Under the pieces are notes generated by a model. The model was given only the letters and a program-made list of their open reading frames with translations. It did not search any database and was not told where the DNA came from. 64,000 nt of DNA from contig NZ_SLUN01000007.1 of NCBI RefSeq assembly GCF_004340685.1, positions 106,824-170,823 on the forward strand. Reading direction: 5' to 3'. This stretch comes from Hydrogenispora ethanolica (GTDB lineage Bacteria; Bacillota; UBA4882; UBA8346). Shown here one piece after another: positions 34,086-42,923 of the stretch. Position 1 is the first letter of the stretch; every line of letters begins with the position of its first letter. Made by a program: the position numbers and the translations under genes.

Positions 34086-35102
34086 ATGCAAGCGATTCAA
34101 AAAAACCAAGTTTTTCAGGGCGATTTTCAAATGGAGTTGGAGCGGGTGGAGAGCCTGCTGCGGGAGCAGTTCGTGGCGAACGAGGGCATTCTGGGTCAGA
34201 TCGGGCTGGATGCCATTGCTGCGGGGGGCAAGCGCTTCCGGCCGAAGCTGGTGATACAGTGCGGCAAGATCTTCGGCCCGGCCGACGAAAGCTTAATCGC
34301 GGCGGCGGCGGCCTTCGAATTGCTGCACCTGGCGTCGCTGATTCACGACGATGTGCTGGACCGGGCGGCGGTGCGGCGGAACCGGCCCGCTCTCTACCGG
34401 CAGTGGGGAAGCAGGTTGGCGGTCTTGACCGGAGATTATCTCCTGGCCGCAGCCTTTCAGATCTTGAGCGCGAACTGCCCGCCGGCGGTGCTGCGCTTGG
34501 CGGCGCAGAGCATTCAGCGGATGTGCCGGGGCGAGTTTAATCAGGCCGAACAGTGTTACGATCCGTCGGTGCGGCGGGAACAATACTATCGCCGGATCGC
34601 CGATAAAACCGGCAGCCTGATGGAGAATTGCTGCCGGGCCGGGGCTTTGCTGGGCGGCGCCGGCCCGGACCAGGCGGAGCTGGCGGCGGCCTTTGGCCGG
34701 GAGACCGGCTATGCTTACCAAATTATCGATGATATTCTGGATATCGCCGGTGCAGAGACAGTGACCGGCAAGCCCGTCGGGGAGGATTTCCGGCAGGGCA
34801 TTCTGACCTTGCCGACCCTGTTGCTGTTGGAAGAGCCCGAACACGGTGAATGGCTGCGCAGCCGGCTGGAGGCCGGAAAGGCGGCCGGGCCGTGCCGCCG
34901 CGAATTGCGGCGGCGCTTGAATCAAGCGGGCGCGCTCGCGGCATCCCGGCGGATCGCCGCGGAGCATCTCCACCGCGCCCGGACGGCCTTGAGCGGCTTG
35001 CCCGATACGGAGGCGACGCGGTTACTTGAGCGACTGACCGACCAATTGGCCTCGGGAATCGAAGCAAGCTCTTCAAAAGACATCCCGGGAGACCCAAATT
35101 GA
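34086..35102 (+). CDS. Polyprenyl diphosphate synthase (trans-isoprenyl)
   Basis: 338 residues. GGKRFRPKL near residue 43 binds IPP. The two Asp-rich motifs are LIHDDVLD (first) and QIIDDILD (second), with the Lys-containing TGKPVGEDF after it. The enzyme extends allylic diphosphates for quinone side chains or lipid carriers. Length fits the HepT/IspB group; the residues before the first motif that set chain length cannot be read reliably by eye. ATG 34086 follows AAGGTA; ATG 34131 is an alternative. No menaquinone genes are adjacent. Confidence 0.85.
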   Translation: MQAIQKNQVFQGDFQMELERVESLLREQFVANEGILGQIGLDAIAAGGKRFRPKLVIQCGKIFGPADESLIAAAAAFELLHLASLIHDDVLDRAAVRRNRPALYRQWGSRLAVLTGDYLLAAAFQILSANCPPAVLRLAAQSIQRMCRGEFNQAEQCYDPSVRREQYYRRIADKTGSLMENCCRAGALLGGAGPDQAELAAAFGRETGYAYQIIDDILDIAGAETVTGKPVGEDFRQGILTLPTLLLLEEPEHGEWLRSRLEAGKAAGPCRRELRRRLNQAGALAASRRIAAEHLHRARTALSGLPDTEATRLLERLTDQLASGIEASSSKDIPGDPN

Positions 35103-35156
35103 GAAAGCATCATGCGCTTCAGGGGCCTTCGGAGGAAAACGCGGAGTCTCGCCCGC

Positions 35157-35756
35157 TCACATTTTTTTCATCACGCTGACGGAGACGCCTTGACCATTAT
35201 AGGAAGGGTTTCGCGATCTTCCGTGCTGGCCGTTGGAGACGTGCATGATCTTGCAGCTGACGCTCAACCAGTAATGCTCATTCAGCATATAGGTGAGCTT
35301 CGGCCCCAGCCGCCACATGAAGTTATAAAAATCGCCGCCTAGCGGGAAATTCTCATTATAAAAGATCAGGCCGCCGCTCATATCCACCGAAAATGACATT
35401 TTCTCTCCCTGCCAGGGCTGGTAGCGAATCAGACAGACCGGCCCGATGCCGACGGCTTCATCATCCCGGTTGGTATTCTCTTCGGTGATGTAACCCCAGG
35501 CATGGGTGAGCGTGGCGCCGGTATAAAACGATAGGTTCGGGTGACGCGGGAAATCGCTTTTATGGAAAAAAACATTCAAAGACGAAGTGTCGAGCTGGCG
35601 GTTTTCCCACATGGGGGAGAGGTATTCCACTTCGATCTCGGAATCCGGCTCCCGGTTCGGTTCGGGATCCAGGCCGATTTCTTGACCCAGCGCGGTTTGG
35701 GCCAGTCCCAACAACAGCAACGATCCAAGCACGAGAGAGCAGATCAACTTACGCAA
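35157..35756 (-). CDS. PagL-like lipid A 3-O-deacylase / acyloxyacyl hydrolase family outer-membrane protein
   Basis: 199 residues. A signal peptide (LICSLVLGSLLLLGLAQTALG) is followed by alternating beta strands of a small barrel. The C-terminal MHVSNG and NPSYNGQGVSVSV match the PagL family: His and Ser of the H-x-S-N catalytic motif are present, while the position of the P. aeruginosa Glu has Asn, as in many family members. PagL sits in the outer membrane and removes the 3-O acyl chain of lipid A. If real, it implies an outer membrane with LPS or similar lipid in this Bacillota-like genome. Start TTG 35756 lies behind GAAGGAG; a TATAAT lies at 35790-35795 on the minus strand. Confidence 0.65.
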   Translation of the reverse strand: MRKLICSLVLGSLLLLGLAQTALGQEIGLDPEPNREPDSEIEVEYLSPMWENRQLDTSSLNVFFHKSDFPRHPNLSFYTGATLTHAWGYITEENTNRDDEAVGIGPVCLIRYQPWQGEKMSFSVDMSGGLIFYNENFPLGGDFYNFMWRLGPKLTYMLNEHYWLSVSCKIMHVSNGQHGRSRNPSYNGQGVSVSVMKKM

Positions 35757-36005
35757 ACGATATCACTCCTTCAATCGGTAACCATAACCATTATACCAAT
35801 AAAAGGCGGATAAAATGTTAAATATCGGTAACAGCGACCGATTTCGCAGGGGTTAAAGCAGGCAGGCCATTTTTGGGAGCTGATCGTGGCGGCCCGTTTG
35901 TGTTACAATCGGTGTAACCGAAACCGGGATTCCGCCGAATCCCGGAACGGGATGAACGTTCGGGACGCCGTTTCCCGGCGTTATTCGAAAGAAGGGTGAT
36001 TCGTA

Positions 36006-36644
36006 ATGGGTGATTTTCTCGAATTGGCGGCGACGCGCCGCAGTATCCGGAAGTTTCAGGACCGTGAGATCCCGGAACAGGATATCGCATATTTCATCCG
36101 GGCCGCCGTGAATGCGCCCAGCGGTTGCAACAGTCAATGCTGGCGGTTTATCGCGGTCCGTGACAAAGCCGTCATCGGGAGGATGAAAGCCGCCGTAGTG
36201 GAGCGGGTCAACCGGCTGCTGGCAGCCGGAGGAACGGAGCTTTCCCCGGAGTATCTGGAGTCCAAACGGAAGATGGTCAGCTTTTTCGCTAAGGCACCGC
36301 TGGTGATCGCCGTCTTCATGACCGGGGCCAAGTTTTACGATGCGGTGATGATCGAGGCCTTGCGGGTCCAGGGTTATGACGACGCGGGCATCATGAAGCT
36401 TTACGGCCATTACGACCTGCTGTCGGTGGGCGCGGCCATCCAGAACCTGTTGCTGGCGGTCCATGAGAAGGGTTACGGCGCCTGCTGGATGAACGAACCG
36501 GTCGTGGCCGAGGCGGCGCTGCAGGAGATTTTGGGAGTGCCGTCCCAGGAACGGTTGATCTCCCTGATTCCGGTGGGAGTCCCCGCTTACGTCCCCCGCA
36601 CCAAGAACTTGAAGGAAATGGCGGAGGTCTTCGTCCTCCGCTGA
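36006..36644 (+). CDS. Nitroreductase-family protein
   Basis: 212 residues. The FMN-binding start LAATRRSIRKFQDREI, the central APSGCNSQCWRFIAV (substituted as NAPSGCN), and the C-terminal GAAIQNLLLAVHEKGYGACWM are the family pattern. Such enzymes reduce nitroaromatics, quinones or flavins with NAD(P)H as FMN homodimers. ATG 36006 follows AAAGAAGGGTGA. It stands alone between the PagL-like gene on the other strand and a repeat array, so its physiological substrate cannot be inferred. Confidence 0.88.
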   Translation: MGDFLELAATRRSIRKFQDREIPEQDIAYFIRAAVNAPSGCNSQCWRFIAVRDKAVIGRMKAAVVERVNRLLAAGGTELSPEYLESKRKMVSFFAKAPLVIAVFMTGAKFYDAVMIEALRVQGYDDAGIMKLYGHYDLLSVGAAIQNLLLAVHEKGYGACWMNEPVVAEAALQEILGVPSQERLISLIPVGVPAYVPRTKNLKEMAEVFVLR

Positions 36645-36659
36645 TACCGGCACCTCCCG

Positions 36660-36985
36660 GTGACGGGCCAAGCCGCCCTTGTTCCGGATGAGTCCGTCCC
36701 GGACTGTGCCGGGTTCTCCCGGAGCGGGGACGAACTCCGCCGCGGCCCTGGAAAGTTCGCCCGAGTCCCGGGAAAGTCATCCCAAATCCGGGACGGGATT
36801 TCCCATGCCCCGGAAGAGTTGTCCCGCGCCCGGGACGAGGTTTTCCAAGTCCCGGGAGAACCGTTCCCGGCTGCCGGCCAACTTTCCCAAAGCCCGGGCG
36901 GACATTTCCCAGTCACGGGCGGGCTCGCCCGCGACTGGGGAGTGTCCGCCGAAGCCCCGGGATGGTTTCCCCGGATGAGGCTCAT
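36660..36985. repeat. Word array of CCGGGA/TCCCGG words
   Basis: Units such as TCCCGGAC, CCCGGGAAAGTCATCCC, TTTCCCATGCCCCGGAAG and TCCCGCGCCCGGGACGAGG alternate in both orientations every 12-25 bases. Overlapping frames on both strands yield only Gly/Arg/Ser/Pro-rich products. The remainder to 37129 holds no supported gene. Confidence 0.65.
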
Positions 36986-37129
36986 CTTTGATCGAATGCT
37001 GCAGCGCGTCCCTGGCGTGTTCCCTACGCGGCGCCGCGCCGGCCACCTTTTGCCCGGTCCGCCCTCATTCTATCTTTTTCCTCCAGGGAGAAACGAACCG
37101 TGGGTCTTCATATCGCCCCAAACTGCCGC

Positions 37130-37158
37130 TTGCCCCGCCCGGGATTCCATGATATAAT
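37130..37158 (+). promoter_or_regulatory. Promoter of the tyrS T-box leader
   Basis: TTGCCC (37130-37135), a 17-base spacer and a perfect TATAAT (37153-37158) just upstream of the T-box leader. Confidence 0.7.
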
Positions 37159-37169
37159 TCCACTTAAAC

Positions 37170-37440
37170 ATCGTTGTCAAAGGCGATGAAGGAGCCCATT
37201 AAAGCGCCCCGGTGACAGCAGAGAGCGGGTGGTCGGTGCAAACCCGCCGGACGCGGCAGCTGAAATACCCTCCCGAGCCTCCGGCCGAACCTGACAGTAA
37301 GCCGGCACGGGTCCGCCCGTTACCGCGGTTTGAGACGCACCCCCGTCTGCTTGTTTTCTCTTGGGGTGCGTAAAGTAAGGTGGTACCACGAAACGATACT
37401 CGCGACCATTCGTCCTTACCCGGACGAGTGGTTTTTTTAT
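37170..37440 (+). ncRNA. T-box riboswitch leader for tyrS (Tyr specifier)
   Basis: T-box RNAs bind uncharged tRNA and allow read-through. Seen here: a stem I region with AGAGAGCGGGTGGTCGGTGC (37217-37236), a specifier-loop candidate GAAATACCC with Tyr codon TAC at 37266-37268, and the conserved T-box AAGGTGGTACCACG (37377-37390). A terminator follows: CCATTCGTCC pairs with GGACGAGTGG (37406-37431), then seven T. The gene controlled is tyrS, so the codon agrees. Unusually, about 400 bases separate the terminator from the tyrS start. Confidence 0.92.
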
Positions 37441-37497
37441 TGATTTTAGGGAGCTTCCGGCGACGAGCCGGGGGAAAGGGGTTGATAAGGAGTGGGC

Positions 37498-37653
37498 ATG
37501 GAAACTATCGTAAACAAAGCCGCGGCCCGGCCGGGAAGCGGGAATCCCGCAAGCGGCGCTGGGCCGGGCGCCGGAGAATGGTTAAGCGGGATCAAACGCC
37601 ATGGCGACGGGGCCGTCGATGGGAATCGGCCCGCTGGTTATCGCCGGGACTGA
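37498..37653 (+). CDS. Possible small ORF between the T-box and tyrS
   Basis: ATG 37498 follows AAGGAG at an ideal 5-base distance and opens a 51-codon frame ending at TGA 37651-37653. The product is Gly/Ala/Pro/Arg-rich without a known motif. Its only support is the ribosome-binding site and its position in the unusually long leader. The rest of 37441-37847 holds no supported gene. Confidence 0.3.
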   Translation: METIVNKAAARPGSGNPASGAGPGAGEWLSGIKRHGDGAVDGNRPAGYRRD

Positions 37654-37847
37654 CCCCATGGTCCGGAATGGCGATCCCGTTGGGTGGCAACGGCGTTTTC
37701 TGGCAAAAATACCAATCGTGAGTCTGGAAGCTTTGAAGGCTTCTTCAATGAAAAGGATATCCCGGCCGAAACCCGGCCTGAATTCCGTGACGCATGCCAC
37801 TTGAATCCCCGGACGATCCATTTTGAAAACTTGAGGAGGTATGACCG

Positions 37848-39071
37848 ATGTCTGTATTTGAAACGCTCCAGGAGCGGGGCTTTATCCAGCAGACCACGCA
37901 CCAGGAGCCCCTTTACGAATTGCTTGAGAAGGAGAAGGTCACTTTCTATGTCGGATTCGACCCGACCGCCGACAGTTTGCATGTCGGCCACTTGCTGCCG
38001 GTGATGGCCATGGCACATATGCAGCGGGCCGGGCATCGTCCCATCGCCATCCTGGGCGGCGGCACCGCCATGATCGGCGATCCCAGCGGAAAATCGGAAT
38101 TGCGCCAGATGTTGACCAAGGAGACGATTGACCATAACGCGGAATGCTTTAGAAGCCAACTCGCTCATTATCTCGATTTTAGCGAGGGCAAGGCCTTGAT
38201 GGTCAATAACGGCGATTGGCTGCTGGGCTTGAATTATCTTGAGTTTTTGCGGGATATTGGCCGCTTTTTCTCGGTGAACCGCATGCTGACCGCAGAGAGC
38301 GTGAAAATCCGCTTGGAAAAAGGCCTGACTTTCATCGAGTTTAACTATATGTTGCTGCAATCCTACGACTTCCTGATGCTGAACCGGAAATACGGGTGCA
38401 AGCTGCAGATGGGCGGGGACGATCAATGGTCGAATATTCTTGCCGGAGCGGATCTGATCCGGCGCGTCGAAGGCAAGGAGGCGTACGGCGTCACCTTCCC
38501 GCTCCTCACCACCAGCTCCGGACGGAAGATGGGCAAAACCGAGGCCGGGGCGGTCTGGCTGGATCCGGCCAAAACCACGCCGTATGAGTTCTACCAGTAC
38601 TGGCGGAACTCCGACGACCGGGATGTCCGGCGTTTCTTGTCGCTCTACACCTTCCTGCCGATGGACGAGGTCCGGCGCCTGGGCGCGTTGCAGGATCAGG
38701 CGATCAATGAAGCCAAGCGCGTCCTGGCCTTCGAAGTCACCAAGCTGGCCCACGGCGAAGCCGAGGCCATCAAGGCCGACCAAGCCGCGGCGGCGCTCTT
38801 CGGCGGCGGCGGCAATGAACAGGCGGTGCCGGCGGTGGAACTGAGCCAGGATCAATTGGCGCAAGGCTTGACCATTCTGGATCTGCTGGTCCAGGCGAAA
38901 CTGGCCGATTCCAAGAGTGAGGCGCGGCGGCTGGTGACCCAGGGCGGAGTGGCTCTGAACGACGAGAAGATCAGCGATCTCAACCGGACGATCGCCGCCG
39001 CTGATTTCAAGGACGGCAAACTGTTGATCAAAAAAGGCAAAAAGCAGTTCCAAACCGTGAAATTGATCTAA
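37848..39071 (+). CDS. tyrS: Tyrosyl-tRNA synthetase
   Basis: 407 residues, normal TyrS length. The class I HIGH motif appears as HVGH (residues 45-48) in [14 protein letters not shown], and KMSKS as [10 protein letters not shown]. The Tyr-binding stretch [23 protein letters not shown] lies between them, here given in part only. A C-terminal S4 RNA-binding domain (about 340-407) has [20 protein letters not shown]. It charges tRNA-Tyr in the cytoplasm. ATG 37848 follows GAGGAGG. Expression is under the T-box at 37170. Confidence 0.97.
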   Translation: MSVFETLQERGFIQQTTHQEPLYELLEKEKVTFYVGFDPTADSLHVGHLLPVMAMAHMQRAGHRPIAILGGGTAMIGDPSGKSELRQMLTKETIDHNAECFRSQLAHYLDFSEGKALMVNNGDWLLGLNYLEFLRDIGRFFSVNRMLTAESVKIRLEKGLTFIEFNYMLLQSYDFLMLNRKYGCKLQMGGDDQWSNILAGADLIRRVEGKEAYGVTFPLLTTSSGRKMGKTEAGAVWLDPAKTTPYEFYQYWRNSDDRDVRRFLSLYTFLPMDEVRRLGALQDQAINEAKRVLAFEVTKLAHGEAEAIKADQAAAALFGGGGNEQAVPAVELSQDQLAQGLTILDLLVQAKLADSKSEARRLVTQGGVALNDEKISDLNRTIAAADFKDGKLLIKKGKKQFQTVKLI

Positions 39072-39130
39072 CTCAGATCGCTTTGGCTGCCGGAGTGGTA
39101 GCGATTTTTCGGAAATGATGCGCGTTTCCT

Positions 39131-39187
39131 ATATAAGTTGAATTAAATTTCTGTTATGCATCATGTCCCGTAAGCCTTCCATGATGG
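39131..39187 (-). repeat. 57-bp dispersed repeat (family 2), copy 2
   Basis: Reverse-complement copy of the block at 4341-4397, about 50 of 57 positions identical. It lies between the tyrS stop and its terminator. Confidence 0.75.
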
Positions 39188-39195
39188 TATATTTT

Positions 39196-39227
39196 AAACC
39201 GGGTTTCAGATTGAAATCCGGTTTTTT
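39196..39227 (+). terminator. Terminator of tyrS
   Basis: AAACCGGGTTTCA pairs with TGAAATCCGGTTT around GAT (one G-T pair), and TTT follows. From 39228 to 39492 I see no gene. Confidence 0.85.
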
Positions 39228-39492
39228 GATCGCTTTTCGTTTTTGTTTTGGGAATATTGGATGACCGGATTGTATATGTTTACAATGGAAGGATGTCCGG
39301 ACGATTCGGGAGAAGGGGCGGACTATCCGGCCATCGTTTGGAGTGAAAAATTGCAACTTTGGAAGGGTATGACTTTAAAAAGCGGATAATCCGGATTTGA
39401 GCAGTGGTTAATCTTGTCCCCGCGGTGACTTAATCAAATCCTTTTATATTTTTTCATATGGACATTTCGTTCATAAATAAAGGAGGATTAAA

Positions 39493-40830
39493 ATGAAGCG
39501 ATTTTTCATCGTCCTGGGAATGCTGGCGCTCATGCTGTCGCTGAGTCTGGTGAATGTTTCCGCCAAAGAAGTGACCATTCAGTTCTGGCATGCCATGGGC
39601 GGCCATAACATGGAGGTCGTCAACAGCCTGGTCGATCAGTTCAACAAGACTCACCCCGGGATCAAGGTCGAAGCGCAAATGGCCGGTACCTATGATGACG
39701 TCCTGAGCAAGACCCAGGCGGCGGTCCGGACCAAAACCGCGCCGCACGTCATCCAGATCTTCGAGATCGGCACCCGGGTGATGATCGATAGCGGCATCAT
39801 CATTCCGGTCGAAGATCTCGGCAAAAAAGTGGCCCGCGATCGCAGTTTCAATTGGAACAAATGGATCAAGCCGGTCGCCAACTATTACCGGATGGACGGC
39901 AAGCTGAATTCGATGCCCTTCAACTCTTCCACGCCGCTCCTGTACTACAATAAAACCTTCTTCAAACAGGCCGGGCTGGACCCCAACCAACCGCCCCAGA
40001 CCTTCGAGGATCTGAAGAAATACGCCGAGAAACTGACGGTGCGGGATGCCCAGGGAGCGGTAACCCGCTACGGAATGACCCTGGCGATCTACGGCTGGTT
40101 CGCCGAGCAGATGAGTTACAATCAGGATGCCCTGTACGTCAATAACAATAACGGCCGGACCGGCCGCCCCACCAAAGCCCTGTTCAACGGACCGGCCCTG
40201 GTGCGCTTCCTCGACCTTTGGAAGGCGATGGTCGATCAAGGGACGATGCTCAATGCCGGCGCCGGCACTGCCCCGGCCCAGCAAGCCTTCTTGTCGGGAC
40301 GGGCGGCGATGATGTTTGAATCCACCGCGCAGGTGAACAACTTCGAAAACGGCCTCAAAAAGATCGGCAGCGAGCTGGGTACCGCCTACCTGCCGCTGCC
40401 GAAGGGAGTCAAACGCGGCGGCGTCTGCATCGGCGGCGCCAGCCTTTGGGTGACCAAAGACCATCCGGAGGAAGAGCTGAAGGCCACCTGGGAGTTTTTG
40501 AAATGGTTAACCCTCACCGAGCAGCAGGTTTACTGGTTCGAGAATACCGGCTACTTCCCGACGACGCTGAGCGCGGTGGAAGCGGCCAAAAAGACCCGGT
40601 TCTTCACCGAGCACCCCAATTACGCGACGGCGTTCCAGCAACTGCTGATCGCCAAGAACGATTACGCCACCCAAGGCGCGGTGATGGGCAGCTTCGCCGC
40701 GGTCCGCAAGACCGTGGAAGACGCCGTCGAGGAAGTTCTCTCCGGCAAGAAGACCACCAAGAAGGCGTTGGACGACGCCGCAGCCAAGGTCGATAAGATG
40801 CTGGCCGAATATAACTCGCTGTACCAATAA
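39493..40830 (+). CDS. Extracellular solute-binding protein, UgpB-like (family 1)
   Basis: 445 residues. A Sec signal peptide (MKRFFIVLGMLALMLSLSL, cleavage after VSA) has no lipobox. The mature part, EVTIQFWHAMGGHNMEVVNSL with LVDQFNKTHPGIKVEAQMAG, is typical of UgpB-type proteins that bind glycerol-3-phosphate, glycerophosphodiesters or oligosaccharides. ATG 39493 follows AAAGGAGGA. Two permease genes follow, with no ATPase in the operon, so it probably shares an MsmX/UgpC-type ATPase encoded elsewhere. Substrate not assignable from sequence alone. Confidence 0.88.
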   Translation: MKRFFIVLGMLALMLSLSLVNVSAKEVTIQFWHAMGGHNMEVVNSLVDQFNKTHPGIKVEAQMAGTYDDVLSKTQAAVRTKTAPHVIQIFEIGTRVMIDSGIIIPVEDLGKKVARDRSFNWNKWIKPVANYYRMDGKLNSMPFNSSTPLLYYNKTFFKQAGLDPNQPPQTFEDLKKYAEKLTVRDAQGAVTRYGMTLAIYGWFAEQMSYNQDALYVNNNNGRTGRPTKALFNGPALVRFLDLWKAMVDQGTMLNAGAGTAPAQQAFLSGRAAMMFESTAQVNNFENGLKKIGSELGTAYLPLPKGVKRGGVCIGGASLWVTKDHPEEELKATWEFLKWLTLTEQQVYWFENTGYFPTTLSAVEAAKKTRFFTEHPNYATAFQQLLIAKNDYATQGAVMGSFAAVRKTVEDAVEEVLSGKKTTKKALDDAAAKVDKMLAEYNSLYQ

Positions 40831-40852
40831 AAAACGGCCCGGAAAAAGGAAC

Positions 40853-40884
40853 GCTCTCCTCCCCGCTCCGGTGGGGAGGAGAGC
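40853..40884. promoter_or_regulatory. Intercistronic hairpin after the binding-protein gene
   Basis: GCTCTCCTCCCC pairs perfectly over 12 bases with GGGGAGGAGAGC. No T run follows, so it probably stabilises the upstream mRNA segment. Confidence 0.65.
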
Positions 40885-40914
40885 CCCTGAAAACTGAGCG
40901 AGCGGAGCGAAAGC

Positions 40915-41796
40915 ATGAACGGATCGCGTATCAACCGGTTTTTTCCGTATCTATTACTACTGCCGTCGTTTCTGATTTTATTGCCCTTCTTATACTGGCC
41001 TACCCTGCAGTCGTTTATCATGAGCGTCTACCGGGAGGCTCCCTTCGGAGCCCGCAAGTTCTTCTGCGGCGCCTATAACTACGTCAATATTCTGAGCGAT
41101 CCGGCCTATCTGAACAGTCTCTGGCGAACGCTGTTATTTACGGCGCTGGTGACTGGGGTAGGATTGGCCATCTCTTTGTTGTGCGCGGTGATGCTGAATC
41201 AGAAGGTCAGAGGGGCCAAGCTCTACCGGACTTTTTTCTTCATCCCCTATGCCATCTCTCCGGCAGTGGCCGCGTCGCTGTGGGTCTTCCTGCTCAACCC
41301 GGTGGCCGGATTTGTCAATTACCTGTTGTACTCCCTGTTTCATATTCAGCCGCCCTGGCTGACCGATGGCTTCCTGGCTTTTGTGGCGGTCAGCATGGCC
41401 AGCATCTGGAAGGACACCGGCTTCAACATCCTGTTTTATCTGGCCGGTTTGCAAACCATTCCGGAGAGCGTCATTGAGGCCGGCAAGATCGACGGCGCCT
41501 CGCCGGTGCAGCGTTTCTTCAAAATCACGGTGCCGCTGCTATCGCCCACCACCTTTTATCTGGTGGTGATGAATCTGATCTTCGCGATCTTTGAGAATTT
41601 CGGGATCATCGACATCATGACCGCGGGCGGCCCGGCCAATGCCACCAATTTTCTCATCTACAACCTGTACCGGGACGTCTTCATCAATTTCCGGCCCGGC
41701 GCGGCCGCGGCCCAATCCGTGATTCTGTTCGTCCTGATCATCGGAGTGACCATCGCTCACTTCAAATATAACGGCGAAAACGTCCATTATCAATAG
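40915..41796 (+). CDS. Sugar ABC transporter permease, UgpA/MalF type
   Basis: 293 residues with six transmembrane helices (first FPYLLLLPSFLILLPFLYWP). The EAA loop EAGKIDGASPVQRFFKITVPLL lies around residues 190-210, where the ATPase docks. Pairs with the permease encoded at 41818 to form the channel for the UgpB-like binding protein. ATG 40915 has only a weak ribosome-binding site (GGAGCG). Confidence 0.9.
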   Translation: MNGSRINRFFPYLLLLPSFLILLPFLYWPTLQSFIMSVYREAPFGARKFFCGAYNYVNILSDPAYLNSLWRTLLFTALVTGVGLAISLLCAVMLNQKVRGAKLYRTFFFIPYAISPAVAASLWVFLLNPVAGFVNYLLYSLFHIQPPWLTDGFLAFVAVSMASIWKDTGFNILFYLAGLQTIPESVIEAGKIDGASPVQRFFKITVPLLSPTTFYLVVMNLIFAIFENFGIIDIMTAGGPANATNFLIYNLYRDVFINFRPGAAAAQSVILFVLIIGVTIAHFKYNGENVHYQ

Positions 41797-41817
41797 ATCG
41801 TGAAAGGGATTGCCGAC

Positions 41818-42678
41818 ATGACTCCATCCATCCGAAGCAAACGCCGGTTTTTCGAGCACCGGATCAGGGCCGCCTTGGGCTGGCACCTGTTATACATTGT
41901 CGCCAGCCTGCTGGTCTTAATGCCGGTGCTGGTCGGTCTGAGCATCAGCATGCAGCCGCGCGATCAGATCTTTACCTACCCGCCGTCGCTCTTCCCCAAA
42001 ACATTATACCTCGCCAATTATGCGGATGCGTGGCGCCTGGTCAATATGGGACGACTGCTGGCCAACAGCCTGTGGGCCTCCCTCATCGTCATGCTCGGAA
42101 AGCTGCTTTTGGGGATCACCAGCGGCTATGCTTTCTCCCACTTTGAATTCAAAGGCAAACGGTTTCTCTTCTTCGCGGTATTGTTCACGCTGATGCTGCC
42201 GCTGGAGGTGCGGGTGGTGCCGCTGTTCGAATTAATCAGCCAGCTGGGCTGGGCCAATACCTACACCGGCTTGGTAATGCCCTTTCTGGCCAGCGCCACC
42301 ACCACTTTTCTGATCATGCAACATTTTAAGACCATTCCCAAAGAGTTAAAGGAATCGGCCGATATGGACGGCTGCGGGCCGCTGCGTTTTCTGATCCGGA
42401 TCCTGCTGCCGCTCTCCGGCCCCATCCTGGCGGGATTGGCCACTGTCAATTTCTTGTCGATGTGGAACACCTACCTCTGGCCACTGATGATTATCAACGC
42501 CGACAACCTTAAAACCGCCCAGCTCGGGATCAAGATGTTATTCAGCCCCGCGGCGGAACGGGAGTGGGGATTGATTATGGGCGGGACGATCACCGTGGTC
42601 ATTCCGACCCTGCTCATCTTCATGCTCTCGCAGCGCTTCTTCGTCAAAGGCATCGCCACCCAGGGGATCAAGGAATAG
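41818..42678 (+). CDS. Sugar ABC transporter permease, UgpE/MalG type
   Basis: 286 residues from ATG 41818 (AAAGGGA 8 bases upstream); the in-frame GTG 41800 would lie between its own weak site and the end of the previous gene. It has six transmembrane helices and the EAA loop ESADMDGCGPLRFLIRILLPL near residue 185. Second half of the channel. Last gene of the importer operon; a modest terminator lies 78 bases on. Confidence 0.9.
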   Translation: MTPSIRSKRRFFEHRIRAALGWHLLYIVASLLVLMPVLVGLSISMQPRDQIFTYPPSLFPKTLYLANYADAWRLVNMGRLLANSLWASLIVMLGKLLLGITSGYAFSHFEFKGKRFLFFAVLFTLMLPLEVRVVPLFELISQLGWANTYTGLVMPFLASATTTFLIMQHFKTIPKELKESADMDGCGPLRFLIRILLPLSGPILAGLATVNFLSMWNTYLWPLMIINADNLKTAQLGIKMLFSPAAEREWGLIMGGTITVVIPTLLIFMLSQRFFVKGIATQGIKE

Positions 42679-42755
42679 CGGAGACGGCGTGGGGGCGGAA
42701 AAATGAATTTCGGGCCATGCAGGAGCATGGTTCGGATGATAATTGTAACAATAGA

Positions 42756-42779
42756 ATCGGGAGATCCCCGGTTTTTTTT
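42756..42779 (+). terminator. Terminator of the UgpBAE-type operon (short stem)
   Basis: ATCGGG (42756-42761) pairs with CCCGGT (42767-42772, one G-T pair), followed by a run of T to 42779. Confidence 0.6.
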
Positions 42780-42923
42780 ATTTGCTTTCGGAGAGCGGCG
42801 GCGGACCCGGAAAACGGTTGTCAATCTATCAGGCTCCCGGCATATACATATAATCATTCTCCAAAACTGGCCTGGAAATGGCCAACCAAGCGGAAAGAAA
42901 CGGAAGGAAGTTCATTCCAAGAG

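Noticed and set aside
37640..37720. Second T-box (GGGTGGCAACGG)
   Set aside because: The match to the T-box consensus is partial and there is no antiterminator, terminator or stem I around it.
37638..39053. 471-codon open frame on the minus strand
   Set aside because: Antisense to tyrS; no motif and no ribosome-binding site.
42564..42923. N-terminal extension of the NlpC/P60 protein
   Set aside because: The frame is open back into the permease gene, but residues before 42924 are unrelated to the family and cross a terminator.
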